64,000 nt of DNA from Amia ocellicauda (lineage: Eukaryota > Chordata > Actinopteri > Amiiformes > Amiidae), in assembly GCF_036373705.1 (NCBI RefSeq), contig NC_089855.1:4502501-4566500 (forward strand). The letters are read 5' to 3'. Below the pieces are notes generated by a model that was given only the letters and a program-made list of their open reading frames with translations, ran no database searches and was not told the DNA's origin. The translations under genes and the position numbers were made by a program. Shown here piece by piece: positions 10,801 to 22,130 of this stretch (position 1 is the stretch's first letter; each line of letters begins with the position of its first letter).

Positions 10801-13797
10801 AATTAAGGCTCAAATACTGTGAAGAGGAGAGCAACACAAAGGCTGACACACAGCACTGTCAATGGGGAACTCTGTAGTTTATTTCAGTCAACTGGTGGTA
10901 GCCCTACAAATGAGTTTAGCAACCCAACAAGTACATACAAGTGGAATACAAGGTCAAAGTGGTATGTAACTAACCTGTGTAATACAGCAAAGCACTGGTT
11001 TATCATGCATTTGCTTTTTATACATATGTATGGCTATGTACTGTAGCCTTATTGTATATACAATTAATATAGTTGTTTAAATGTGTTGTTAGGCTATAGA
11101 TTAAAACTGGCTGAAACACAAGCCAAGTATCCAAGCTTGTGTCATAAATATAATATATATACATTTCACTTCTCGTGTTTCTTTTACCACTATTTTTAAA
11201 TATTTGGAAATATATGTCTTTTTTTACGAGAATAAGCATTGGTGATTAAAAACCACCCTGTACCCTCAACATTTGTTACCTATATCCTACACACATGCAC
11301 AGATACTCATGTGCACAGGGCCACATGTGTGAAGAACAGGAAACAAAAACGGATCTAACCTGGTTTCCGAGAAATGAGTCTGAAATTTTGAAAACAATAC
11401 TGCATTTAACCTTTTTTAAATGGTAAACCACAACTAATCTGAATTCCTTACATATCAGGTAAGTTATATCTCCAGGCTAAATCAAAACAGTAAAGATTTG
11501 TGTCACAGCCCCATCAGGCACCATGGGCATGGCACAGTGGTCACCACTCACATCATGCCTATACCAGCATGGGAACAAAATTTTATTTGTTATTTTTGTG
11601 AGACATCTGAGACTCTGAAGACTTTCTGTTCTTATTATCTCTGCTGTTCACTTAGTAGAGATTATTCATTCCATTGATATAAGGAAGTGGCCCAGTGGAC
11701 TGACACACAAGAAATACAAGAAATACCAGACAGAAACTGCAGATCTGCACAGTGTTTGCAAATGTACAGCCATGCACCTGTAAGACAATGCACACATAAC
11801 TTACCCTCCACCCTCTGAACACACACTTCCTGTACCCTGAAGTGTTGAATAATACCAAGAAATGTTTCTCTTCTTTCACCCTGCCAAAGTATGAAGTTGA
11901 AAACCACTTTTCACAAAAACTGTGCTACTTTCGTATACACTGGCTTAGGTTTCGTTTCCGTAAGGGGTGGTGCTGACGGTATGTGGAGCGTGGGTGGTGG
12001 GGGAACTGACAGTTTGTCAAAATGCCCGAAAATAGATGCTGCATGGTCCTATAGCCTGCATGTTACTTCTTCTGTATATCTGTGAATTTAAAATGTCTTT
12101 GATCATAAGATTTTCTGTTTGATCGTAACGTCCCTTGGACATGCACATAGATGGGGAGGTCAGTATTGGGGGTGGGGAGCAGGGGACAATTTTGAGCCAG
12201 GCATACATTATTGGGTGGACAATTTAAGGTTCTCTCAACCTTGGGGGGGACATATCCCCCCTTTCTCCCCCTTAAACTGGGTCTATGTATATGTAGCTGT
12301 CTCAGGCCACTATTTAGTTCACATTAATTATATTTGCATTTTTCACTTTGCACATTTTAATTGTGTTCTCTAATGCTAGTCTTTGTGTTCAATTAATTGG
12401 ATCATTTAAATTATTATTTAAATCCCCAGTGTTGCCAGTGACGGGTATGGCCTCTCTTGGAACAGTGCAGCTAAGAGGAGGTCCACCACAAGCTTTTCCA
12501 GAGTATTTCTGGCGTATAAATACAGCAAACCTCACCCACATTTGATATTATTATTGTCTAAACATCTACCATCTTAACTGAAATGTGTCCAGATTTTCCT
12601 GGAACCCCCCAGGCCTAGATGGTCTTTGTGGTCATTAGGCATGCCCACTCCTCACTGTTGTAGAGAATAGAGTAACCAGATGTAATATGTTGAAATCAAC
12701 GTTTATTGCTTTACAAAATACAATGATTAAGAACAGTCTAAGATATTGAGACAGACATATACAAAATAATTGTGACAACAGGTTAAAAAAGAAGTAGTCC
12801 TGGATACTTGATAACATTTACAAAAATAAACTATATATAAAATATACTATATATATATAAAAACTAAACTATATATAAAATATATTAAAACCTTTTTTAA
12901 AAGTAAAGCTAATAGAAAAAGTAAAGGATATTTTAGATGGATGCAAAACCTTTTCTGCAGTTACTGGTATAATCACTTTAATTAACATAACATAGACATA
13001 GCATAAGAAGACATACAGTGTGTATATGTAACTGTGCAGTCAAGTGCAGTAAGCCATGCAGTTGGGTGAATTTAACACACAGGGTGGAATAACATGTGCT
13101 ACAAACTCATGTATACCTCTATTAGCTTCAAAGTCAAACTGTAACGATCCTTTGTTTAAAAACCTGACATTCCAATTTCTTTTCACATTCCCCCTGTAAA
13201 ACAGAAAAGGAACATTCATGTTTTATACATATTTAATTTGTTTATTGTGACACAAAGATAGTTTATTTTCAAATAAATAGCAAGTTCCAAATAAGGTAAT
13301 TTGTGCTTTTTTAGTTATTACAATAGACAACGCAAGTGAGTGAAATATTGAATACATTGTAAATGCTAATAACATCCATATATTGTAACTACTGAATGTG
13401 TCTTAGAATTTTGCACAGCAGTGTATAGACACAAATGCACACACTCACCTTTTAATATGCTAGATGTGCTGTTGTGTTAATATCCATGAAGCACCAACAG
13501 AACAGAAGAGGAGGATCCAGTAGGATAAAAAAGTACAAGAGCTTGAGTTTTGCTGGGCTACATAATTACAAGATGAAGAAGTACAAGTTCAAGAAGCACA
13601 GTTTAAAATGTTGTTAGACAGGGTGAGACGTTATAGCATGATATCAGTGGATATTTAGAGTAATAAGTAAATACCAAGTAATGATTTACCTTTAAAATAG
13701 AGAATACTACCTAAAGAGGCATGGGGCATCACTCATTATCATGGGAACTCAGGACCCAAGCCTGAAGGGGAGTGTTTCACAAAAGAGATATCCTAGT
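10801..13797. other. Intergenic, no gene seen
   Basis: AT-rich DNA with no credible coding region. A palindromic TTGGGGGGGACATATCCCCCC motif at about 12240-12262 looks like the end of a dispersed fish repeat that I could not name. 12830-12890 is an ATATA-rich tract. Confidence 0.45.
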
Positions 13798-14178
13798 CCA
13801 GGGGTACTCAATTAGATCAACCTGTGGGCTTATTTGTGAATTTTGTAACAGTGGGTGGGCCGTGCACAGAAATTTGACCCAAAAATAGAAACTTGCACAT
13901 AACTTTAACCAAAAACATATAGGCTGTTGGGTAGAAAGGCAGTAGTATTAGTGTTTTTAATTTCATTAAGTTTATTAAATTGTCTATAAAATATAAATAT
14001 TACATTTGTTTGTGTCAATCTAATGGGAGAGGTGGCATTGTCGTTCATTGGCCAGCTTTGTGAAGACTGGTTTGTAGGAGTTTAGGGCAAGGCGCAGGTA
14101 CTGCTGGAGATGCTCATCTGTGACGCGATTGCGGTGTTGGTGTTTTATAATCTTCAAACCCAGTCACACAAGACAAAC
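13798..14178 (-). mobile_element. hAT transposon 3' end with transposase C-terminus
   Basis: The minus strand from about 14175 to 14029 encodes the last ~45 residues of a hAT transposase of the GTF2IRD2/ZBED-like (Charlie-type) group, with the HRNRVTDEHLQQYLRLAL motif and a stop after QCHLSH. Below it (13798-14028) is a 3' untranslated stretch with the family's typical GGGCC-containing end. Nothing upstream of the C-terminus remains, so this is a 5'-truncated fragment. A related fragment lies at 51715-52250. Confidence 0.75.
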
Positions 14179-14252
14179 CTTGTGGCTGTTCCTACTATGG
14201 AGATGGAATAAATGCACCAATAGAAAGCTACATAAACTTATTGAACTTAATA

Positions 14253-14264
14253 ATATTAACAATG

Positions 14265-14308
<44 letters not shown>
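14253..14308. repeat. (AAT)n microsatellite
   Basis: About 18 AAT units in AT-rich DNA. Confidence 0.95.
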
Positions 14309-14309
<1 letters not shown>

Positions 14310-14475
14310 CAATTTCCTAAATATTCTAGCAATCAGGGTAATTATTTCCTTGTGTATTTTTTAATAATCATTTTCAAATGCAAGATTATACAATGCAGTA
14401 CGATCAGCAAATATGATCATTATGATGATGTTAGGTAGGTAGGTATGTAGCCTAATGTAGCATATTATATATACA

Positions 14476-14549
14476 GCTCTGAAAAAAATTAAGAGACCAC
14501 TCCAAGTTCAGAAATCAATGTTAAGTGGTCTCTTAATTTTTTCCAGAGC
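14476..14549. repeat. Short palindromic foldback element, copy A
   Basis: The inverted arms GCTCTGAAAAAAATTAAG...GACCACT and AGTGGTCTC...TTTTTTCCAGAGC surround a central CCAAGTTCAGAAATCAATG. The sequence resembles Tc1-family termini and forms a near-perfect hairpin. A copy in reverse orientation lies at 15778-15853, on the other side of a Tc1 body. Confidence 0.8.
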
Positions 14550-14589
14550 CGGCCAGGACGGGGACTCAGAACTCGGATCTCCCGCATCA

Positions 14590-15775
14590 CTACTGCTGAC
14601 TACTTCTTCCCAAAATAGTTCTTCCATAGTTTGGAGCTGTGCTTTGGGTTACTGTCCAGTTGTAGGAGGAAACTGACTCCAATCAAGCGCCGTCCAATCA
14701 TGGCATGGCATTGCAAAATGGAGTGATAGCCTTCCTTCTTCAAGATCAATTTAACCTTGTACAAATCTCCCACTTTACCACCACCAAAGCACACCCAGAC
14801 ACTCACATTGCCTCCACCATGCTTGGCAGATGGCATCAGGCACTCCTCCAGCATCTGTTCATTTGGTCTGCATCTCACGAATGTTCTTCTTTCTGAACAC
14901 CTCAAACTCAGATTCGTCTGTCCATAACACTTTTTTCCAATCTTCCTCTGTCCAGTGTCTGTGTTCTTAATCTTTTCCTTTTATTGGCCAGTCTGGGATA
15001 TGTCTTTTCCTTTACAACTCTGCCTAGAAAGCCAGCATCCTGAAGTCGCCTCTTCACTGTTGATGTTGAGACTGGTGTTTTGTGGGTACTATTTAATGAA
15101 GCTGCCAGTTGAGGACCTGTGAGGCGTCTGTTTCTCAAACTAGACACTCTAATGTATTTGTCCTCTTGCTCAGTTGTGCACCGGGGGCCTCCCACTCCTC
15201 TTTCTATTCTGGTTAGAGCCAGTTTGCGCTGTTCTGTGAAGGGAGTAGTGCACCGTGTTGTACGAGATCTTCAGTTTCTTGGCAATTTCTTGCATGGAAT
15301 AGCCTTCATTTCTCAGAAAAAGAATATACTGACGAGTTACAGAAGAAAGTGCTTTGTTTCTAGCCATTTTGAACCTGTAATTGAACCCACAGTTGCTGAT
15401 ACTCCAGATACTCAACTAGTCTAAAGAAGGCCAGTTTTATTGCTTCTTTAATCAGCATAACAGTTTTCAGCTGTTCTAACATAAATGCAAAAGGGTTTTC
15501 TAATGATCAATTAGCCTTTTAAAATGATAAACTTGGATTAGCAAACACAACATGCCATTGGAGCACAGGACTGATGGTTGCTGATAATACGCCTATGTAG
15601 ATATTCCATTACAAATCAGCCATTTCCAGTTACAATAGTAATTTACAACATTAACAATGTCTACACTGTATTTCTTATCAATTTGATGTTATTTTAAGGG
15701 ACAAAAAATTTGCATTTTTTTCGAAAACAAGGAAATTTCTAAGTGACCCCAAACTTTTGAACAGTAGTGTATATA
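14590..15775 (-). mobile_element. Tc1-like transposon, decayed
   Basis: Three minus-strand frames (15415-15170, 15195-14908, 14905-14600) spell out a Tc1 transposase from the start methionine MARNKALSS through the paired-like DNA-binding region (STVKRRLQDAGF) to the part before the second catalytic Asp (decayed as QLDSNPKHSSKLWKNY). The last quarter, with the third catalytic residue, is gone, and frameshifts separate the pieces. One terminal repeat is visible at 15705-15775 (CCAAACTTTTGAACAGTAGTGTATA); the other end is lost. Confidence 0.88.
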
Positions 15776-15777
15776 AA

Positions 15778-15853
15778 GCTCTAGAAAAAATTAAGAGACC
15801 ACTTAACATTGATTTCTGAACTTGGAGTGGTCTCTTAATTTTTTTCCAAAACT
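15778..15853. repeat. Short palindromic foldback element, copy B
   Basis: This is the reverse orientation of the element at 14476-14549: its centre TAACATTGATTTCTGAACTTGG is the exact reverse complement of the other copy's centre. It abuts the terminal repeat of the Tc1 element on one side and another Tc1 remnant on the other. Confidence 0.8.
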
Positions 15854-15865
15854 GTATATATACAG

Positions 15866-16115
15866 TACTGTTCAAAAGTTTTAGGCAGGTGTGAAAAAAT
15901 GCTATAAAGTAAGAATGCTTTCAAAAATAGACATGTTAATATTCTATATTTATCAATTAACTAAATGCAAAGTGAGTGAACAGAAGAAAAATCTACATCA
16001 AATCCATATTTGGTGTGACCACCCTTTGCCTTCAAAACAGCATCAATTCTTCTAGGTACACTTGCACAAAGATCTTCATTGTCAAACAGTGGAATATAAG
16101 TAAAATATACCATTT
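15866..16115 (-). mobile_element. Tc1-like transposon remnant (3' end)
   Basis: It begins with a terminal repeat (CAGTACTGTTCAAAAGTTTT) and contains the last ~25 codons of a Tc1 transposase on the minus strand (VPRRIDAVLKAKGGHTKYGF). The rest is missing, and the sequence passes into another Tc1 remnant near 16120. Confidence 0.8.
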
Positions 16116-16119
16116 TATA

Positions 16120-16750
16120 TATACTCAGCAAAAAAAGAAACATCCTCTCACTTTCAGCAAACTTAACATGTGTAAATATTCGTATGAACATAAAAAGATT
16201 CAACAACTAAACCATAAACTGAACAAGTTTCACAGACATGTGACTAACAGAAATGGAATAATGTGTCCCTGAACAAAGGGGGGGTCAAAATCAAAAGTAA
16301 CAGTCAGTATCTGCTGTGGCCACCAGCTGTGTTAAGTACAGCAGTGCATCTCCTCCTCATGGACTGACCCAGATTTGCCAGTTCTTGCTGTGAGATGTTA
16401 CCCCACTCTTCCACCAAGGCACTTCCAAGTTCCCGGACATTTATGGGGGGAATGGCCCTAGCCCTCACCCTCCGATCCTGCAGGCCCCAGACGTGCTCAA
16501 TGGGATTGAGATCCGGGCTCTTCGCTGGCCATGGCAGAACACTGACATTCCTGTCTTGCAGGAAATCACGTCCAGCGCAGGTGTGTTTGTGCCCATAGAC
16601 GACGTTGTTGCCGGTGATGTCTGGTTAGGACCTGCCTTACAATAGGCCTACAAGCCCTCAGTCCAGCCTCTCTCAGCCTATTGCAGACAGTCTGAGCACT
16701 GATGGAGGGATTGTGCGTTCCTGGTGTAGCTCGGGCAGTTGTTGTACCTG
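16120..16750 (-). mobile_element. Tc1-like transposon with internal deletion
   Basis: The minus strand encodes an N-terminal piece with the TVCNRLREAGL motif (16740-16570), then jumps to the C-terminal piece containing the catalytic SPDLNPIEH motif (about 16510) and ends near 16290 with RCTALLNTAGGHSRY. The central third, with the first two catalytic Asp residues, has been deleted. The right end is cut by a SINE at 16752. The left terminus is near 16122 (TACTCAGCAAAAAAAGAAAC). Confidence 0.82.
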
Positions 16751-16751
16751 T

Positions 16752-16915
16752 GGCAGCACTGTGGTTGGGTTGTAGTAGTGGTTCAAATCCTGGGTGGGGC
16801 AGTGCTGTTGTACCCTTGAGCACTTCACTTAGATTGCTCCAGTAAAATGCCCAGCTGCATAAATGGGTAAATTGGCTTAGATAAGAGTGTCTGTTTTAAA
16901 AAAATAATGTGATGT
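16752..16915 (+). repeat. tRNA-derived SINE, partly deleted
   Basis: Same family as 10601-10800 (GGCAGCACTGTGG...GTTCAAATCCTGGG...GTTGTACCCTTGAGC...GATAAGAGTGTCTG), shorter in the head and tail. It interrupts the Tc1 remnant just upstream. Confidence 0.8.
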
Positions 16916-17368
16916 AAGGTCTGATATGTTGTTACATGTGGTCCTGCCACTGTCTTAGGTGGCCACATCATGTCCTAAGACATGTTCACATGAGCAGAGA
17001 CCCTGGGCATCTTTCTTTTGGTGTTTTTCAGAGTCACTAGAAAGGTCTCTTTAGGTCCTAAGTTTTTATAACTGTATAACCTTAATTGCCTACCATCTGT
17101 AAGCTGTTAGTGTCTGTTGGTGCATGTTCATTAATTGTTTATGGTTCACTGAACAAGCATGGAAAACAAGATCTGTAAAGTTATTTGGATTTTTACAAAA
17201 TTATCTTCAAAATACAGTGTCCTGAAAAAGGGATTTTACATTTTGCATTGAATTAATGATGCCATTAACATTTGTATGTATTGCATTTCCATTGAGTTTT
17301 AATTGTTCCAATGTACATTTGTATTAGGCTGCATACATATATATATAAAAACCTGATCATACGTTTCT
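16916..17368. other. Intergenic, no gene seen
   Basis: No coding or repeat structure that I can support. Confidence 0.4.
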
Positions 17369-17569
17369 ATTCTAACCTGTCACAGGCTCTCTGACATCTG
17401 ATTGGTTACTTGCCACATGACAAATGTGAACCCACTGATTAGGTGATGTATTCAGAATTCCAGGTCTCTGGGCTGTTACTGTACTTAATCCTGGCTTCAA
17501 GAAGTAAATTACCCAATCAGACTCAATAAGACAAAATCAGATATCAGGGAGCCTGTGACAGGTTAGAAT
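17369..17569. mobile_element. 201-bp MITE with ~34-bp inverted repeats
   Basis: The left end ATTCTAACCTGTCACAGGCT and right end AGCCTGTGACAGGTTAGAAT are perfect 20-bp inverted repeats. The pairing extends inward through CTCTGACATCTGATT against AATCAGATATCAGGGAG with two mismatches. There is no coding capacity. The superfamily is not assigned, because no target-site duplication is evident. Confidence 0.82.
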
Positions 17570-18311
17570 TAGTTGTATGTGCTTCCTTGACGAATTGAAT
17601 AATGAATGCTTTTTTTGTATTAATTAATATTATTTTATGTCAACTAGTCGGACATTCTGAAAGCATTCGACGCCTATTGAGTACCACTGTGCTACGCCAA
17701 TAGCCCACCTGTAACACAACAACAGAGGCCAGACGCATGTGTCACACAGGCTACTGAAGGCTCAACTGAAGCCAGCCAGCAGGCAGTAGTTTGTGCAGTC
17801 CAGTGGGACAGGCACTGAATCGATATATTGAATTAATATGATAATATTAAGACAGAGAAATTCCTTTTGAGCACACAAGTCAAACAGAACTTCCTGGTGA
17901 ATGTCAAAAGAAGGCTGAGTAGCTGTGTGCTGTACTAGTTAAAGCAGGCAGAGCAGGGGTCTGCCCGACTGACAGCACATAGAAGGCCTATAGGCAGCTT
18001 TGTTAGACAATGTATTCATGAGTTCCAATGGTAAACAGTGATGCTCCATCCCCCTTTTGGTAGTTTTCTTGATTTGAAAGGTAAATATAGCTACTTCATT
18101 CACTTGGCTGCTCAATGATTAGATCATAAGATTGGCAAAAGCATTGTGCCAAATTTACAGAGTGATTTTTTAAGCTTATGGTTGCCACCAAATGCAATTC
18201 CAAATAATAATAAGCATAACTCTGATTGTTGTCCTCTTAATTTGCTTTTCATTGGCAAAATATTAAAGACTAAATAAGCCTTACATTTTATAAATCGTTA
18301 ATGGTACTTAC
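17570..18311. other. 3' side of the Ig receptor locus, no exon seen
   Basis: A transmembrane or cytoplasmic exon for the minus-strand Ig gene would be expected here. I found no frame with a hydrophobic segment bounded by phase-1 splice sites. Confidence 0.35.
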
Positions 18312-18641
18312 CTGGCACAATTAAAGTTTTTCCAGATAGAAAATGAAGCCTCTTGTCTGTCTCTTGGGCACAGTAGTATGTTCCAGCGTGCTCTAGTTTT
18401 ACACTGGTGATGTTTAAAAACACATAATCCTCTTGTCTGCTGGTGTCTAAAGAACTGTCAGGATCTTCAGTGTGAAAAACAGGCATGGGAAGATTTGTTT
18501 CATAGTAAAAAGTAAAAATGGCAAATGGAGGATTATTATCAGACTGTTTGTACCATGAAATGTCCTTTCTATCCAGTGGACAAAGAGAAGTAAATTTGTT
18601 TCCAATGGCAACCTGGACTGCCTGATGACCGGAGCCCTCTC
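18312..18641 (-). CDS. V-set exon B of the NITR-like gene
   Basis: A 330-bp exon with acceptor TTTTTAG and donor GTAAGT, phase 1 at both ends. It encodes a complete V domain of about 110 residues: first Cys in FTSLCPL, core Trp in DISWYKQ, the HAGTYYC motif, and a J-like end FLSGKTLIV in which the usual FGxG glycine pattern is altered. One N-glycosylation site (NIT) lies just before the second Cys. Confidence 0.7.
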
Positions 18642-19195
18642 CTAAAAATAAAATAAAATTGTCATTACCTGTATTTTCATAGTGAAAGGAAATCAAATAC
18701 ACAGAATCTCTTCATGAGGATTGGGTGTGTTTTTCAGTCAAAGCAGAGAGCTGTTATTTATAGACTGTTGTGTTTCAGCTATTATGGATAACTGTTACAT
18801 GCGGTTACAAAAACATTAATATTGTATTGCTAGTATTACAATGTATGTGTTAGTACTTACTGTTTTGATGAGCTGTCTTGTGTTGTCCAGATTTCTGAGA
18901 TTCTGCAAAAAGAAAAAACAAAAAGGAAAGATAAGATAAATAGTTCTACTTACATTGGACATGAAGAGCAAATAAGTGCACACATTTTAATTAATTATTT
19001 GTAAACTAAACTTAACTAAAAATAAAAAGATAGTTGGAAAACCATAACCCCACAGAACATCCCATCCTTTTCTTTGTACAATTGTGTGAATGTGTGTTTA
19101 TTTGTTAACATTTGTTACAAGAATGATTATTAGTTTATTTTGGATTGCAACATGTCTTAATGTTTATAGAGCTTCTTCTGAATGCAATGCAATAA

Positions 19196-19265
<70 letters not shown>

Positions 19266-19364
19266 ATTACATCATATTATTATGATTATGATTATTATTA
19301 TTATTATTATGTATTTATTAGCAGATGCCCTGATCCAGGACAATTTACTGTTTACCCAAGAAGC

Positions 19365-19437
<73 letters not shown>

Positions 19438-21215
19438 CTTTTTTATTTGTAATAATTTTCTATTTTTAGAATTTTGCCTAAGGTTATATACTATGTGTTT
19501 ATATACAGAGACTGCTGTGGCCCAAAACCCACACACAAAATTTGTAGCCAAGCACTATAATGCCAGATCTGGCACGTAAAATAATATAACCATGTCAAAA
19601 TATTTTCACTGAGCTCTTAATTAAATATGTATCAGAGAATATACTCACTTTTTACTCCTTTTCCAAATATAAATATGTCATCCTTTTTTGTAGCACAGAA
19701 GTATGTGACATTGGGTCTTGGGTCCTCGTTTAGCTCATCTTTCCTAATTAGCACAGGATGTTGATTGGGAAGTTGTCGGTACCATAAAAGCTCTCCTTTC
19801 GTCTCTTGACAGTTAAGCTGCTGCTGATAATCCATTTCATTGGTTATCTGGGTATAGCAGGATCCTGATTGAGGCACCAAAATCTTTATTTTATTTCACT
19901 ATTTTTTAATAACGTTTGACATATATTTGACTATTTATTTACTGTATTTTTCTTGTTTAAACACTGAAACAAAATCACAATTATCATGTGTATTGCTGAA
20001 ATAAGACCACTTTCTCAAATGACACAGAAAGGGTATGATCTTACTAACTTGCTCTGTGTGGTTTACATGTTAGCACAGTAAATCATGCAGTAACATCATC
20101 CATCATATTAGCAAGCCATTGTGTCTAGACCCTTCACAACACTTCTGGTCATAACCAAGTTGCCCAAGATGTCTGTACCTCCTGGAGTGAGAGAGTGAGT
20201 GGAGATTATTCATCACCCTCTCACAGGCTGACAGAGACCTCTAAGTAATAAACAGATAAAGACAAGACTATATGAGCCCCATCTATTCTTGATCCAGTAG
20301 ACAGACAACATGCTCTTGTACAATGACGACAGGAACTGGCGACATCATGTGGAGCATGTTCATATCATTAGGTTTCAGTGGTAACCTTGAGGTTACAGTT
20401 CGGAGATGTAATTTGATGTGAATTGTGAATACAAAACTGAGGAACAATTAACTTAATACATTTTTTTTAAGTTGTGTGTGTTTATATATGACATATTGCT
20501 CTGTTTCTCATAAACAACTTTTCCTGCAATTGAATTCTATGTACATCTTAAGTACTAGCACTTCCTAAACTACGTATTATTAGTAGTAGTTACTGAGTAA
20601 AATGAAAGTCAGCAAATGCACTGTGAACACATTTTATCAAACATTTCCTGAAGTACAGTGCAAAGCAGGCAAGGTGATTAATAAAGCTTAATAAATTATA
20701 AGCCTTTTAGGTTACAATTCAACATAAATAATTATCACACCCTGGGCTTTATCAACATACTGAAGCGGTGCAATTAGTGTCACGGAAGATCATAAAATTT
20801 GCTCAATTAAATATTATTTCGAAGTTACTGATTTGTTGTTTTTTCGTTGCGTTTTTATGTATTTTGATTATATGTTTGTTATTGTATGATTTTTTTTGGT
20901 TGATAAATCATGTGTTGTTAAAGAGCCCCACACTTACGTGCTTACCTGATTTATTCACTCTCAACCAATTATATAGGCTAAAGACTTACACACACAGTGC
21001 AAAAACCTTATTTTGTTATTGAATCCATAATTGAGTTAATTATTGCTCTTTTACTCAGAAACAAATATTTCTGAATTTGAATTCTATGCATTCAATGTAA
21101 CTTAATTTTTAACAAACATAAACAAAAAAAACTAAATATATATATATATATATATATAGTACTTACGGAGTAAGATGACAGCCAGCAAATGCACTGTGAA
21201 CCACCTGCAGTCCAT
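18312..21215 (-). CDS. V-type immunoglobulin receptor gene, NITR-like (partial or decayed)
   Basis: Four minus-strand exons fit together, all joined in phase 1 as in Ig-superfamily genes. They are 21215-21167 (signal peptide starting MDCRWFTVHLLAVILL), 19864-19649 (Ig domain A), 18902-18861 (14-codon linker) and 18641-18312 (V-set domain B). The sum is 637 bases with no stop. Domain B has the V-set hallmarks: Cys in SLCPL, the WYKQ motif, an HAGTYYC second Cys and a J-like FLSGKTLIV strand. That combination is known from fish novel immune-type receptors and from TCR V regions. No transmembrane segment, ITIM or ITAM is visible downstream. It may be a gene fragment, a pseudogene, or continue beyond the repeats. 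NITR is my best guess; another V-type receptor is possible. Confidence 0.6.
18861..18902 (-). CDS. 42-bp linker exon of the NITR-like gene
   Basis: The sequence between acceptor TTTTTGCAG and donor GTAAGT is 42 bp, phase 1 on both sides, and encodes a polar linker (SQKSGQHKTAHQN). Its tight splice signals and matching phase support it as a real mini-exon between the two Ig exons. Confidence 0.5.
19195..19262. repeat. (AAT)n microsatellite
   Basis: More than 20 AAT units, followed by degenerate ATT/ATTATG units up to the antisense SINE tail at about 19315-19362 (TTAGCAGATGCCCTGATCCAGG). The array probably grew from the AAT-rich tail of that SINE. Confidence 0.9.
19368..19434. repeat. (TA)n microsatellite
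   Basis: About 33 TA units in the intron between the linker exon and Ig exon A. Confidence 0.95.
19649..19864 (-). CDS. Ig exon A of the NITR-like gene, shortened
   Basis: A 216-bp exon with acceptor CCTCAATCAG, donor GTGAGT and phase 1 ends. It has Cys in LNCQE, Trp in LLWYRQ, TYFCA and a J-like FIFGKGVK. Only about 30 residues separate the WYRQ and YFC motifs, whereas V domains normally have about 50, so strands C' to E appear to be missing. The domain may not fold, which argues for a decaying gene. Confidence 0.55.
20587..20630 (-). pseudogene. Remnant of a duplicated signal-peptide exon
   Basis: This stretch (TTACTGAGTAAAATG...AGCAAATGCACTGTGAA) matches the real first exon and its donor at 21161-21205 at roughly three bases in four. 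A shared TTGAATTCTATG box lies about 50-85 bases away in both. Here the donor GTAAGT has become GTAACT. It is probably a relic of local tandem duplication. Confidence 0.5.
21167..21215 (-). CDS. Signal-peptide exon of the NITR-like gene
   Basis: The ATG at 21215 starts MDCRWFTVHLLAVILL, a short charged start followed by a hydrophobic core, then a GTAAGT donor after one base of the next codon (phase 1). This is the standard first-exon structure of Ig receptors. Confidence 0.6.
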
Positions 21216-21700
21216 TCTAGCTGTTATTATTATTATTTTTTGTATGTACGGCATTCAGAAATGATGCCTTTTGAAGACAGAACTTTTATGATGCACTTAG
21301 CAATATCCCCTGTCTTTGATGTTGAAGCAGACAAAGGCATAGCAGTTTCCGGTAAAATACTTGGTATCACAGTCTGTCTCCACAATGATAGCACTTTATA
21401 ATAAGGTCAGAGTAGAAATACTTTATATAGCCTTAACAGATAATTCAATAATTGATGTAGAAAAACAAACAGCTACCTTATTAATGCCTTTAGTCATAGT
21501 TTATAAAGCACATTACTAAGGATTTAATTACCACTTTATAACCATTAATAAATACAGTTGTAAATTGTACAAAGGCCATTCAGAATTTTGTTGATTAAGG
21601 GAAATTGCACACAGGAAGCAGTGATTATGCAAGCAAGTTATAATTGTCATAATTAACTCTATACATTTAAGCAAAAACACTTTACTAACCTAATTTATGT

Positions 21701-21787
21701 TGTAAGTTGCCCTGGATAAGGGCGTCTGCCAAGAAATAAAAAAAATAAAAAAATAAAAAAATAAAAAAAAAATAATAATAATAATAA
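21701..21787 (+). repeat. SINE tail with A/T-rich end
   Basis: The L2-like tail GTAAGTTGCCCTGGATAAGG, then GCGTCTGCCAAG, is followed by a long AAATAAAAA/AAT-rich tail. The SINE head is absent. Confidence 0.8.
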
Positions 21788-22130
21788 TTTCCTAATTAAT
21801 AGAATATTAATAAAAGCATTTTAATTTTACTTTTGTTCTAGCCATTTAATTTTAACCTAGTGCTGAAATGATGCTTCATTAGATTAATTAATGCATATAC
21901 ATGCTTTTAATCAGCTACCAGTAGTATACCGTAGAAAGAACTTTAGGAACTAAGACGATGGGGCTAGACCACTCACTATTGGATTCCTCTATTACCCCTG
22001 CCTCCAACATTCTTTGAACCTCTGCTCCTATTCCGGCCCTGCATGCTTCTGGGACCCTATAGCGTCTCAAGTTCACCTTTTTTCCTGGTTCTGTGATTAT
22101 ATCATACATCACCATGTGTGTCTTTCCTGG

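Noticed and set aside
14241-14438. Frames of poly-Asn or poly-Ile around AAT arrays (also 19090-19452 and 25062-25397)
   Set aside because: Translation of microsatellites only.
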